Below are positions 41,102 through 49,768 of a stretch of 64,000 nucleotides of DNA, piece by piece (positions within the stretch are counted from its first letter, which is position 1; each line of letters begins with the position of its first letter). Below the pieces are notes generated by a model that saw only the letters and a list, made by a program, of their open reading frames with translations, made no database searches and was not told where the DNA came from. The stretch comes from Gammaproteobacteria bacterium. Lineage in GTDB: Bacteria; Pseudomonadota; Gammaproteobacteria; Legionellales; Legionellaceae. The DNA is taken from NCBI GenBank assembly GCA_030147635.1, contig JASBUZ010000025.1:62001-126000 (forward strand), read 5' to 3'. The position numbers and the translations under genes are program-made.

Positions 41102-41141
41102 AAGCGTGTAAACTCCCGAATCAGACGTAGCAGGATAAACC

Positions 41142-41999
41142 ATGACGCACTCAATCGCAAGTTCTAAAGGAACGCTTTATGTGGTGGCAACCCCTATTGG
41201 AAACCGAGAAGATATTACGGCGCGTGCCATTCATATTTTAAAAACAGTTGATTTAATTGCCGCTGAAGATACACGTCACTCTAAGCCTTTTTTAGAAATG
41301 CTTGGCGTGCAAACCAAGCTTGTTGCGTTTCATGCGCACAATGAAGAAAAAGCCTGTGCGCGCTTGATTGAAACCTTAGAGCAAGGTCGTAGTATTGCTT
41401 TAATTAGTGATGCGGGTACACCACTTATTCGAGATCCGGGTTACCCTTTGGTGACAGCCGCTTATGACGCAGGGATTCAAGTGGTTCCCATTCCTGGGGC
41501 CTCTGCTTTAATTGCAGCACTCTCGGCCGGCGGTATTCCTTCAGAGGTGTTTACCTTTGGTGGCTTTTTGCCTGCGACCAGTGCCGCGCGACAAAAGGCC
41601 TTAGCCGGCTTTAAATCTTTGTATGCACACACGTTGGTTTTTTATGAGTCAACGCATCGCTTGCTAGCACTTTTTCAAGATATTAAAACCATATTGGGCG
41701 ATGCGGTAAAGCTTGTGGTCGCTAAAGAGCTTACCAAAACGTTCGAGACTTTTGTGCGTGGGGATGTGCAAGAGGTGTGTGATTGGTTTATGGCCGATGC
41801 CGCGCGGCAAAAAGGAGAGTTTGTAGTGATGATAGCTCCTCGCCAGGTAGAAGCTGATGCAACTGAAGACAAACGTGTCTTAGATATTTTACTGAAAGAA
41901 CTGCCCGTGAAAAAGGCTGCCAAAATTGCATCTGAACTCACAGGAACCAGTCGAAATACATTATATGCTTTAGCCATTGAGAGGAAACATGAAAGCTAA
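41142..41999 (+). CDS. rsmI: 16S rRNA (cytidine1402-2'-O)-methyltransferase
   Basis: The family motifs LYVVATPIGNREDIT, AAEDTRHS, LISDAGTPLIRDPGY and PIPGASA are all present, and the 285-residue length matches E. coli RsmI. It methylates the ribose of C1402 in 16S rRNA. Its 3' end overlaps the next gene by 11 bases, so rsmI, the astacin-like gene, pepN and aroE probably form one transcript. Confidence 0.97.
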   Translation: MTHSIASSKGTLYVVATPIGNREDITARAIHILKTVDLIAAEDTRHSKPFLEMLGVQTKLVAFHAHNEEKACARLIETLEQGRSIALISDAGTPLIRDPGYPLVTAAYDAGIQVVPIPGASALIAALSAGGIPSEVFTFGGFLPATSAARQKALAGFKSLYAHTLVFYESTHRLLALFQDIKTILGDAVKLVVAKELTKTFETFVRGDVQEVCDWFMADAARQKGEFVVMIAPRQVEADATEDKRVLDILLKELPVKKAAKIASELTGTSRNTLYALAIERKHES

Positions 42000-42666
42000 C
42001 TGGGTAGGGTGTTTTATTTTTCTTTGGAGTCTTGCTGCATCGGCTGTAAACGTGCAAGGCATGGTGGTAAAGCCACAAGAGGGGGCGACCTGGCCGGGCG
42101 GTATTATCCCTTATACGATGGAGGATGGCTTGCCCTTAGAGAAAAAAATGGAAGTTCTCAATGCAATGAATTTGTGGGAGATGGAGACAGTCATTCGTTT
42201 TGTCTCGATATCACCGGGGGCACAAATTGATTATCCAGACTATGTTGAGTTTCAGCCTAGTGATGGAAACACATGTGTTTCTTCTGTCGGTCGGCAAGGA
42301 GGGCTTCAGACCGTGCGTCTTGCACCGCGCTGTGACACCATGATGATTGCGCATGAAATTGGACATCTACTGGGCCTTTGGCATGAACAGTCAAGAATAG
42401 ACAGAGATTTGTACGTTGAAGTGGTGTGGGAGAACATTCGAGAAGATCATCACCACAACTTTAATCGACACCAGGATGAAGGGAAGAACCAAGGGCCTTA
42501 CGACTATGACTCGATTATGCACTATTCAGCGACTGCATTTAGTAAAAATGGCAAGCCGACCATTGTGCCTCGCATGCCAGGGGTGCAAATTGGGCAGAGA
42601 ACACACTTAAGTGCCGGGGATATTGCCTCGGTAAATGCGTTATACAATACGAATGGAGAGCGATGA
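41989..42666 (+). CDS. astacin-family (M12A) zinc metalloprotease, secreted
   Basis: The full astacin zinc site HEIGHLLGLWHE starts near residue 122 and the Met-turn SIMHYSATAFS lies near 175. The product is 225 residues with a signal peptide ending near AASA and almost no propeptide. GAGAGGAA precedes the ATG at 41989. Astacins are mainly eukaryotic. Legionella effector LegP belongs to this family, so transfer and a host-facing role are possible but unproven here. It is coupled to rsmI and pepN by short overlaps. Confidence 0.9.
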   Translation: MKANWVGCFIFLWSLAASAVNVQGMVVKPQEGATWPGGIIPYTMEDGLPLEKKMEVLNAMNLWEMETVIRFVSISPGAQIDYPDYVEFQPSDGNTCVSSVGRQGGLQTVRLAPRCDTMMIAHEIGHLLGLWHEQSRIDRDLYVEVVWENIREDHHHNFNRHQDEGKNQGPYDYDSIMHYSATAFSKNGKPTIVPRMPGVQIGQRTHLSAGDIASVNALYNTNGER

Positions 42667-45212
42667 TGTCGAACCCAACGATTTATTTAAGCGATTATAA
42701 GCCACCCGCATTTGCGATTGATACGGTGTGCCTAGACATCGACTTATTTGAGACCCATGCCGAAGTCAAAAATACCATGCGGCTTAACCGACGCGCACCC
42801 GGGCCATTATATTTAGATGGAGATGAATTGACTCTTGAAAGCATCCGTTTAGATGGTCAGAGAGTTAGTCACTACACTTGTAATGCGAATCGGCTCACAC
42901 TGGACGATTGCCCAGATGAGTTTGAGCTTGAAATTGTCACCAAAATTTTCCCACAAAAAAATACCGCTTTATCGGGGCTTTATCGCTCGAATGGCTTTTT
43001 TTGTACCCAATGTGAAGCACAAGGCTTTCGGCGTATTACTTACTTTCTAGACAGACCCGATGTGCTTGCTGTGTATACCACGCGAGTCTCAGCAGAAAAA
43101 GCAAAATATCCGATTTTGCTCTCCAATGGGAACTTGGTGGAGTCAGGGGGAGAGGGAGATAGACACTGGGCCAAGTGGCACGATCCTTTCAAAAAACCTT
43201 CTTATCTTTTTGCTTTGGTTGCCGGAGATTTAGCCTGTGTTAAAGATACATTTACTACGATGTCAGGCCGTGAAGTCGATTTGCATCTGTATGTTGAGCA
43301 TGGTCAAGAAGACAAAGCCCCTCATGCATTGGCATCGCTTCAGGCCGCGATGGCTTGGGATGAGCGTCGGTTTGGTCGTGAATATGATTTAGATATTTAT
43401 ATGATTGTTGCGGTGAGTGATTTCAACATGGGCGCGATGGAGAATAAAGGGCTCAATATTTTTAATGCCAAATATATTCTTGCGCGTAAAGACACAGCAA
43501 CTGACCAAGATTATGCAGATATAGAAGGTGTAGTTGGTCATGAATATTTTCATAACTGGACTGGAAACCGTGTCACTTGCCGAGATTGGTTTCAGCTGAG
43601 TCTGAAGGAAGGCCTGACTGTATTTCGTGACCAAGAATTTTCAAGAGATATGAATTCACGCGATGTGAACCGTATTCAAGACGTCAAAATTTTACGCCAG
43701 GCTCAGTTTCCGGAAGATGCTGGAAAAATGGCGCATCCTGTGCGGCCTGCAGCCTACCAAGAAATTAATAACTTCTATACTGCCACGGTCTATAACAAAG
43801 GTGCGGAAGTGATTCGCATGCTGCACACCTTGCTTGGAGAAGTGGGCTTTAGACAAGGCATGGATTTGTATTTTGAGCGTCATGATGGCGAAGCGGTGAC
43901 GGTTGAAGACTTTGTCGCAGCTATGAGTGATGCCAATGATCGTAACTTAGAGCAGTTTTTTCATTGGTATACGCAACCGGGTACTCCAGTTGTGACCTTG
44001 GTGGAAGAAAGCTATCAAAACCAAACCCTCATCTTAAAGCTGACTCAGTCAGGGATCGACAAAGCATGTCCTATTCCGATTGATATTGCCGTGTTTAATG
44101 CCAAAGGTGAGTCGATGCTGCCTGAAAATACAGTGCTGCTACTTGAACAATCCGAACAAATTTTTTGCGTGGAAAATTTAGCCGAAAAACCCGCTCATGT
44201 ATCTTTGCTACGCGGGTTTTCCGCCCCTGTGATATTGAACGATGGCAAAGACCAGATGGCACATCTTAGCCTTTTGCAGGTTGAGACGGATGGCTTTGCT
44301 AAATGGGATGCAGCACAGCGTGTGGTACGCCGAATCTTGTTGGCTGCCTATGACGCCAACACCCCATTAACACTCGATACAGCGATTGTTGAGGTGTTTC
44401 GCACTATTTTGCAAGATGAGTCACTGGATATGGCACTGCGTGCCTTATTACTTACTCCGCCAAGTTTTGAAGAAGTGGTGACAGAGCTTGCTGATATTGA
44501 TGTGACCCGGATTGAAGATGCTCGAGATGCTTATTGCAAAGCGCTTGGAGAGGCACTATGGCCTGAATTTTTAGCGCTATATACCAAGCTTTGGCAAGAA
44601 GAAGATCATGTTATGGCAGGGGCTGCTTATGGTAGACGTCGTCTTCGTAATGTGTGTTTGCTCTTTATGATGGAGGCGCGGCCATCTGAAGCGCTTGGTG
44701 TGTGTGAAGCCCAGTTTGAGTCTGCGCAAACCATGACAGACCAAATAGCAAGCTTCGCGCAACTGGTCAGTCACCCGGATGCAGCATGCCGTAAAAAAGC
44801 CATTGATGCATTTTATGAGACCTGGCAGGCAGAGGACTTGGTGCTTGATAAATGGTTTAGTTTGCAGGCGACAGCGGATGTGCCCGATGTGTTAGAGCAG
44901 GTGAAGGCATTGCTCGCGCATCCTGCGTTTGACATCAAGAACCCAAACAAGGTTCGTGCGCTTATCGGGGCATTTTGCCAAAACCCAAGGTATTTTCATG
45001 CAAAAGACGGCAGTGGTTACGCGTTTCTTGCCGATAAAATCCTTGAGCTTGATAAACTAAATCCACAAATTTCAGCACGTCTCGCAACGCCATTTACGCG
45101 TCTGCAGCGATTTGATGTAGTGAGACGAGAAGCGATGCAAAAAGAACTGAAGCGTATGTCAGAAGCGCAACTATCCAAAGATTTACGAGAGTTGGTGGAT
45201 AAGAGCCTCTGA
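42663..45212 (+). CDS. pepN: aminopeptidase N
   Basis: The gluzincin motifs are complete: GAMENKGLNIF near residue 256 and HEYFHNWTGNRVTCRDWFQ near 292 with the downstream LKEGLTVFRDQEF. The 849-residue length fits PepN. It removes N-terminal residues from peptides in the cytoplasm. The start overlaps the astacin-like gene (4 bases) and the stop overlaps aroE (1 base). Confidence 0.98.
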   Translation: MMSNPTIYLSDYKPPAFAIDTVCLDIDLFETHAEVKNTMRLNRRAPGPLYLDGDELTLESIRLDGQRVSHYTCNANRLTLDDCPDEFELEIVTKIFPQKNTALSGLYRSNGFFCTQCEAQGFRRITYFLDRPDVLAVYTTRVSAEKAKYPILLSNGNLVESGGEGDRHWAKWHDPFKKPSYLFALVAGDLACVKDTFTTMSGREVDLHLYVEHGQEDKAPHALASLQAAMAWDERRFGREYDLDIYMIVAVSDFNMGAMENKGLNIFNAKYILARKDTATDQDYADIEGVVGHEYFHNWTGNRVTCRDWFQLSLKEGLTVFRDQEFSRDMNSRDVNRIQDVKILRQAQFPEDAGKMAHPVRPAAYQEINNFYTATVYNKGAEVIRMLHTLLGEVGFRQGMDLYFERHDGEAVTVEDFVAAMSDANDRNLEQFFHWYTQPGTPVVTLVEESYQNQTLILKLTQSGIDKACPIPIDIAVFNAKGESMLPENTVLLLEQSEQIFCVENLAEKPAHVSLLRGFSAPVILNDGKDQMAHLSLLQVETDGFAKWDAAQRVVRRILLAAYDANTPLTLDTAIVEVFRTILQDESLDMALRALLLTPPSFEEVVTELADIDVTRIEDARDAYCKALGEALWPEFLALYTKLWQEEDHVMAGAAYGRRRLRNVCLLFMMEARPSEALGVCEAQFESAQTMTDQIASFAQLVSHPDAACRKKAIDAFYETWQAEDLVLDKWFSLQATADVPDVLEQVKALLAHPAFDIKNPNKVRALIGAFCQNPRYFHAKDGSGYAFLADKILELDKLNPQISARLATPFTRLQRFDVVRREAMQKELKRMSEAQLSKDLRELVDKSL

Positions 45213-45970
45213 TGATGAAGCATTATGCGGTGATTGGCGCCCCCATTGAGCACAGCTTATCGCCTAGCTTGCATCAGCACTTTGCAAGAGAGGCAGGCGT
45301 TAAGCTTGAGTACACCCGTATTTTGCTTGATGATGCACATTTTGAGCAGCAAGTGCAGGATTTTTTTAAAGCCGGTGGTGCGGGGCTGAATGTGACTGCA
45401 CCAGGCAAAGAGCGTGCGTTCGCGATGTCAGATGTGCAAACTGAGCGTTGTTTGAAAGCCGGCGCTGCCAATACGCTTTGGCTGAATGCTAAAGGTGAGC
45501 TGTGTGCGGATAATACCGATGGCGCAGGCTTAGTATGTGATTTGAAAAAGCGAATTAAACTTTCAGGGGCGCGAATTTTGATTTTAGGGGCGGGCGGTGC
45601 TGTGCGGGGGATTTTGCCGGCATTGTTTTTGGAAAAGTCCCAGAAGATTGTGGTTCATAACCGAACCAAAGTACGTGCTCAAACACTCGTCCAGGAGATG
45701 GATAATAAAGCCGTGAAGTGTGCTGGGCAATCCGACATGACGGAAACCTATGATTTGGTGCTGAATGCTACAGGGCGTCAATTTGCCCCGCCAAATGAAT
45801 TGCAAGGCACGTCTTTTTGTTACGATTTAACTTATGACAGGTCTGCTCTTACCCCATTTGTGCACTGGGCGCGTCAAAAAGCCTACCCGGCGGTAGATGG
45901 CTTTGGTATGCTGGTTGAGCAAGCACGTGAGGCGTTTGCTGTTTGGCGCGGTATGAGTGCTTCTAACTAA
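45212..45970 (+). CDS. aroE: shikimate dehydrogenase
   Basis: The shikimate site GAPIEHSLSPSLHQ, the catalytic lysine in NVTAPGKERA (residue about 65) and the aspartate in NTDGAG (about 101) are visible. The NADP motif reads ILGAGGAVRGI. It reduces 3-dehydroshikimate in aromatic amino-acid synthesis. The family usually has NVTxPxK, and this fits. Its last 8 bases overlap the patatin gene on the other strand. Confidence 0.96.
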   Translation: MMKHYAVIGAPIEHSLSPSLHQHFAREAGVKLEYTRILLDDAHFEQQVQDFFKAGGAGLNVTAPGKERAFAMSDVQTERCLKAGAANTLWLNAKGELCADNTDGAGLVCDLKKRIKLSGARILILGAGGAVRGILPALFLEKSQKIVVHNRTKVRAQTLVQEMDNKAVKCAGQSDMTETYDLVLNATGRQFAPPNELQGTSFCYDLTYDRSALTPFVHWARQKAYPAVDGFGMLVEQAREAFAVWRGMSASN

Positions 45971-47072
45971 AAAAAGGCTGTAATGCCGCTTCTTGCGCAA
46001 GCGTATCTTCGTAACCGAGCTTAATCAGCTCTTGAGTAAACTCTTTTTCAAATAGTAAGAAGCTGAGTAAGTCCCCTGAGTGTTGCTGTGCGCCTAGGCA
46101 GTTGAGGCATAAGCGTAAAAAGCTTGGCATGCTGTCATATTTGTTTTGTGCAAGCGCTGCAACGTTCATGCTGGGTCTTAGGCAGGCCATGTCAATGGGG
46201 CGCCAAGGCGAATGTCTTTTTTTCCAGATAGAGAGCAAATGCGCAATGTCATTCATGCGGTTTACATTTTCGATGTCTCTATCAAGGTTATCCAAAAATA
46301 GGCTGTTTAGCATGTTTCCTAAGATATGGGCAAAGCCAATATCAGCTGTTTGCAATTTTTCTGGCTGAACTGCTCCAGGGGTTGGGCGCGTGCCGATAAT
46401 GAGAATTTTCTCAACATGAAAGCGAATTGGGCCGCGTAGTGGTGAGACTAGCCCCATGCTGCCATCTCCATAGTGCCGGCCTCGAATTGGAATGGCCGGA
46501 AAAAAGAGGGGTAGTGCACTTGATGAGAGAATATGCTCTGCTCGAAGGGTCGTGCGCTGGCTGGTATGTCTTGGGTAGGACCAGTCGTCAAAGTGCGAGG
46601 CATGATGTTGATAAAACGATATGGTTTGCTGGGTTTCATAGCAGTTGCTAATGACCTCAAAGGTTTCCAGAGTGCCTTGCTCAATGTTTTGATGAATTCT
46701 GTCAAAATTAATATGGTCGTGAAAAAAGAGGTGCAGGGGCGTGGTGTCTAGCAGGTAGCCTGAGTTTTTTGGTTTAACTACCACGCGGCTGAGGTTTCGC
46801 AAAATAGATTTACCAAGGGCGTAGTTACTAGCGTTGTAAATTTGTTGACAGTGAATGTTATGCCATAAGTGCTCAAGTTTTTCGATGGCTGCCCCAAAAT
46901 CATCTGCATTTTCAGCAAGAATACAGGCATTGACACTACCAATGCTAACACCGCTTATCATGCTAAAAGGGCTGGTTTTGGGCTGAAAAATTTGATGAAT
47001 AGCTTTGAGTACGCCTGCTTGGTAGGCTCCGCGCGCGCCGCCTCCTGCTAAATAAAGGGCTGTCTTAGCCAT
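45963..47072 (-). CDS. patatin-like phospholipase
   Basis: The glycine-rich oxyanion loop GGGARGAYQAG and the nucleophile motif GVSIGS (Ser near residue 43) are present. The catalytic Asp lies near residue 203 in DGSMG, a small change from the usual DGG or DGA. The 369-residue protein has no clear signal peptide. Patatin-type lipases hydrolyse phospholipids, and several are effectors in Legionella. Housekeeping members also exist, so the role is open. Confidence 0.88.
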   Translation of the reverse strand: MAKTALYLAGGGARGAYQAGVLKAIHQIFQPKTSPFSMISGVSIGSVNACILAENADDFGAAIEKLEHLWHNIHCQQIYNASNYALGKSILRNLSRVVVKPKNSGYLLDTTPLHLFFHDHINFDRIHQNIEQGTLETFEVISNCYETQQTISFYQHHASHFDDWSYPRHTSQRTTLRAEHILSSSALPLFFPAIPIRGRHYGDGSMGLVSPLRGPIRFHVEKILIIGTRPTPGAVQPEKLQTADIGFAHILGNMLNSLFLDNLDRDIENVNRMNDIAHLLSIWKKRHSPWRPIDMACLRPSMNVAALAQNKYDSMPSFLRLCLNCLGAQQHSGDLLSFLLFEKEFTQELIKLGYEDTLAQEAALQPFFS

Positions 47073-47141
47073 ATTGCGCCGTTTGTTTTCTTCAAGGATA
47101 TCAGAAACTATAGTTGAGCTTATGGGGAAATATCAAGCGAT

Positions 47142-47834
47142 TCACCAATTTAAGGTGCTTTTGATAAACGGAATGGTAATTTTTCGTTGAGCTACGAGCG
47201 AGGCGTGGTCAAGTTTATCCAAAAGTGCATGTAAATCATGCATGTTGCGTGCACTACGATTCACCAAAAACTGTGCCACATTAGATGGGAGGGTAAAGCC
47301 TCGACGTGCTGCCTCTAACGAAAGTGTTTCAGCTTTGTCGTGGTCACTGAGTTCTTTGACATGCATCAAAAGACCAGAACTTAGGCGAGATTTTAAGTCT
47401 GGTAGCAAAATGGGGGTATGTTGGGGTGGGGTGTTACCGGCCATAATCAGCGTTGCATCTTGGTTGTCTCGTATGCGGTTATATAGATGAAACAGTGCTT
47501 CTTCCCAGGCAGGAAGGCCAACAATAGCATCTAGCTCATCCATACAAAATAAGCGATGCATTTCCAAATCGCCCAGAATGGTAGGGTCCCAAGTTTTTAG
47601 CGTATTTAAAGGCAGGTAAATACTGGCTTCATTTGTTCCTAAGTGCTGACAGCAGGCTTGCAGCAAGTGTGATTTACCGCATCCAGGAGCGCCCCATAAA
47701 TAAATAAACGGCTCGCCGGTGTTTGAAAGGGCTGCTAACAACTCTTTTTGCACCAGCGTATTATCACCCCAGCAATATTCTTTGAAGGTGGCTTCATCGT
47801 TGAGTTGAATAGCAAGGGCGAGCTGATGATTCAT
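47142..47834 (-). CDS. hda: DnaA regulatory inactivator Hda
   Basis: The 230-residue AAA+ protein resembles the DnaA core, with a P-loop GAPGCGKSHLLQA near residue 50 and Walker B FCMDELDAI. The N-terminus MNHQLALAI resembles the QLSLPL-type clamp-binding motif of E. coli Hda. Hda with the beta clamp stimulates ATP hydrolysis by DnaA to prevent over-initiation. It overlaps pgsA by 4 bases. With diaA and the DnaA boxes, the window holds three DnaA-related items. Confidence 0.92.
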   Translation of the reverse strand: MNHQLALAIQLNDEATFKEYCWGDNTLVQKELLAALSNTGEPFIYLWGAPGCGKSHLLQACCQHLGTNEASIYLPLNTLKTWDPTILGDLEMHRLFCMDELDAIVGLPAWEEALFHLYNRIRDNQDATLIMAGNTPPQHTPILLPDLKSRLSSGLLMHVKELSDHDKAETLSLEAARRGFTLPSNVAQFLVNRSARNMHDLHALLDKLDHASLVAQRKITIPFIKSTLNW

Positions 47835-48391
47835 TGGGGTACAGGGCTACTAGCATAGGCTTTTTTAGCCCAAGTCCAGACATAATCGATGTAGGTGGAA
47901 GAGGTTGTGAAAGTGGTCAGCCCAATCAGCAAAAACGTAAAGGTTTGAGAGGTTTTACCAAATGCGAGCTCAACCAGACAAAAAATAATGAGGGTGAGTT
48001 GCAAGAAGGTATTAATCTTACTGAGCCACGTTGGTTTAAAATCAATCCGCTGGGGAATAAAGCGTTGCCAGGCCATGACGCCAAGAGAGATGGTTAAATC
48101 ACGAAAAAAAACCAAACTCACCAACCACCAAGGAAGCTGTTTGAGGAGTGCGAGTGAGATAAAACTCGAGGCAATCAACAGCTTGTCTGCAATGGGGTCG
48201 ATGAGGGAGCCAAAACGTGTTTGCCAGTTAAAGAGTCGGGCGATCCAGCCATCTATGCCATCAGTGATGCCTGCAACTAAAAAGATGTAGAGCGCTGCTG
48301 CATAATGTTCTTGGTATAAATAAAACAGAAACGGCACGATTAACATGAGCCGGGTCAAGCTGAATGCATTGGGTAAATATTTCAGCACCAT
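47831..48391 (-). CDS. pgsA: CDP-alcohol phosphatidyltransferase, probably phosphatidylglycerophosphate synthase
   Basis: The family signature is complete: DGIDGWIARLFNWQ followed by GSLIDPIADKL. The 186-residue protein has several membrane helices. The most likely reaction is CDP-diacylglycerol plus glycerol-3-phosphate to phosphatidylglycerophosphate. Cardiolipin-type use is possible but less likely at this size. It is coupled to hda. Confidence 0.88.
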   Translation of the reverse strand: MVLKYLPNAFSLTRLMLIVPFLFYLYQEHYAAALYIFLVAGITDGIDGWIARLFNWQTRFGSLIDPIADKLLIASSFISLALLKQLPWWLVSLVFFRDLTISLGVMAWQRFIPQRIDFKPTWLSKINTFLQLTLIIFCLVELAFGKTSQTFTFLLIGLTTFTTSSTYIDYVWTWAKKAYASSPVPQ

Positions 48392-48462
48392 GAATAAACC
48401 ATTTGTGTCTATAAGCGTTTTAATAGTTCTAAATTGTATCTAAAAAGGGAATCTGTGTCACG

Positions 48463-48524
48463 CTTTAAGCACCCTCTGCCCGTGCATGAGGCACGGGTTT
48501 TAGGGGGTGTTGTTGCGCTTAAAG
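48463..48524. repeat. three-level nested hairpin between trxA and pgsA
   Basis: CTTTAAGC/GCTTAAAG (48463-48470 with 48517-48524) enclose ACCCTC/GGGGGT and then a perfect CCCGTGC/GCACGGG stem with a 5-base loop. The outer right arm includes the trxA stop. On the gene strand no U-tract follows, so it is not a classical terminator of trxA. Confidence 0.6.
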
Positions 48525-48845
48525 ATTGCTATCAATGAAAGCAATCAACTGAGATTTTGAAAGTAATCCCATTTTGGTTGCTTTGACCTGACCGTTTTTG
48601 AATAACAGCAAGGTTGGAATACTCATCACGCCATATTTAGACGGTGTTTGTGGATTTTCGTCGATATCAATTTTTGCAAATGTTACTTTTTCGTGGTGGT
48701 TTTCTGCCGCTTCCTCAAAAATAGGAGCAAGTGCTCGACAAGGGCCGCACCAAGAAGCCCAAAAATCAACCAGAACGGGCTGTGTTGCGTTGAGAACTTC
48801 AGCTTCAAAATTCTCATCATTAACGAGTTTAACGTGATTGCTCAT
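48519..48845 (-). CDS. trxA: thioredoxin
   Basis: The active site is WASWCGPC (Cys33 and Cys36) and the 108-residue length, with PTLLLFKNG and the terminal helix, matches TrxA. It reduces cytoplasmic disulphides. GAGGTTC precedes the start. It stands alone between pgsA and rsmE, all on the minus strand. Confidence 0.97.
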   Translation of the reverse strand: MSNHVKLVNDENFEAEVLNATQPVLVDFWASWCGPCRALAPIFEEAAENHHEKVTFAKIDIDENPQTPSKYGVMSIPTLLLFKNGQVKATKMGLLSKSQLIAFIDSNL

Positions 48846-48916
48846 GAAAGAACCTCAGTTGGTTAAAAATTTTGGCTCAGTACTGACGAAGCTTGTCGAT
48901 GGCTGAGCACAGCCTA

Positions 48917-49648
48917 TTATAGATCACCTAGTAGCGCTTGCAACACACTAAGTGCTGTAAGCGTCGCGGTTTCGGTTCTTAAGATACGCGGGCCAAGCGC
49001 AATTCCCTCGAAGTTTCGTGCTTTTGCATCCGAAACTTCTTGAGGGCTTAAGCCACCTTCAGGGCCAATCAGCAGGGTAATTTCACCACTATTTTTTCGA
49101 GAAAATTCTCGCCAAGAGGTATCTGCTTTGGGGTCGAGTAGGTACCTATTGGGGGTATCACAGCGCTCAAGATAGGCCTCTAATGAGCAGGGCTCATGAA
49201 TCGGGGGGAGGATGTTACGCCCAGACTGCTCGCATGCGCCAATTGCAATGGCTTCCCACTGAGCATGTTTTTTTGCCAGATGCTTACTGTTTTGTCTGAC
49301 GGAGCCGTGCTGAGTCAGTAATGGCGTGATGCTTGCCACGCCAAGCTCAACTGCTTTTTGAATCACAAATGGCATATGTTCTTTTTTCGCAATACCTTGT
49401 GCCAGATGAATGACGCAAGGGGACTCTCGGTTGACAGCTTGTACGCCCTGAATGCGCACAGTTACTTGATGTTTTTTAATTGCCGTAATGAGAGCAGAAA
49501 ACTCTTGATTATCGCCGCGAAATAAAATAAGCGAGTCACTGGTTCGCATACGAAGCACGCGGAGTACATGGTGACTTGCAGGTTCTGAGAGTTCGACGAC
49601 GTCATGAAGGGAGTAGTTGCCAGGTTGGTAAATACGGACAGTTCGCAT
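48917..49648 (-). CDS. rsmE: 16S rRNA (uracil1498-N3)-methyltransferase
   Basis: The SPOUT-fold motifs are visible: LIGPEGGLSPQEV and LGPRILRTETATLTAL, with an N-terminal PUA-like domain (SEPASHHVLRVLRMRT). The 243-residue length matches E. coli RsmE, which methylates U1498. Divergent from fumC. Confidence 0.96.
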   Translation of the reverse strand: MRTVRIYQPGNYSLHDVVELSEPASHHVLRVLRMRTSDSLILFRGDNQEFSALITAIKKHQVTVRIQGVQAVNRESPCVIHLAQGIAKKEHMPFVIQKAVELGVASITPLLTQHGSVRQNSKHLAKKHAQWEAIAIGACEQSGRNILPPIHEPCSLEAYLERCDTPNRYLLDPKADTSWREFSRKNSGEITLLIGPEGGLSPQEVSDAKARNFEGIALGPRILRTETATLTALSVLQALLGDL

Positions 49649-49768
49649 AAGCCTCGCTCTTTAGCTGTGATTTAGAGTCTTTATGTCACAGTGTATACCA
49701 AGTTGTTTCAATCCGTTATCCTATTGGCCTTAATTTTGATGAGATTGATGTGTGGAGTGATTCAAATT

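Noticed and set aside
49691-49768. N-terminal hydrophobic extension of fumC that might look like a signal peptide
   Set aside because: Fumarase II is cytoplasmic, the family begins at [12 protein letters not shown], and the ATG at 49769 has GGAG upstream.
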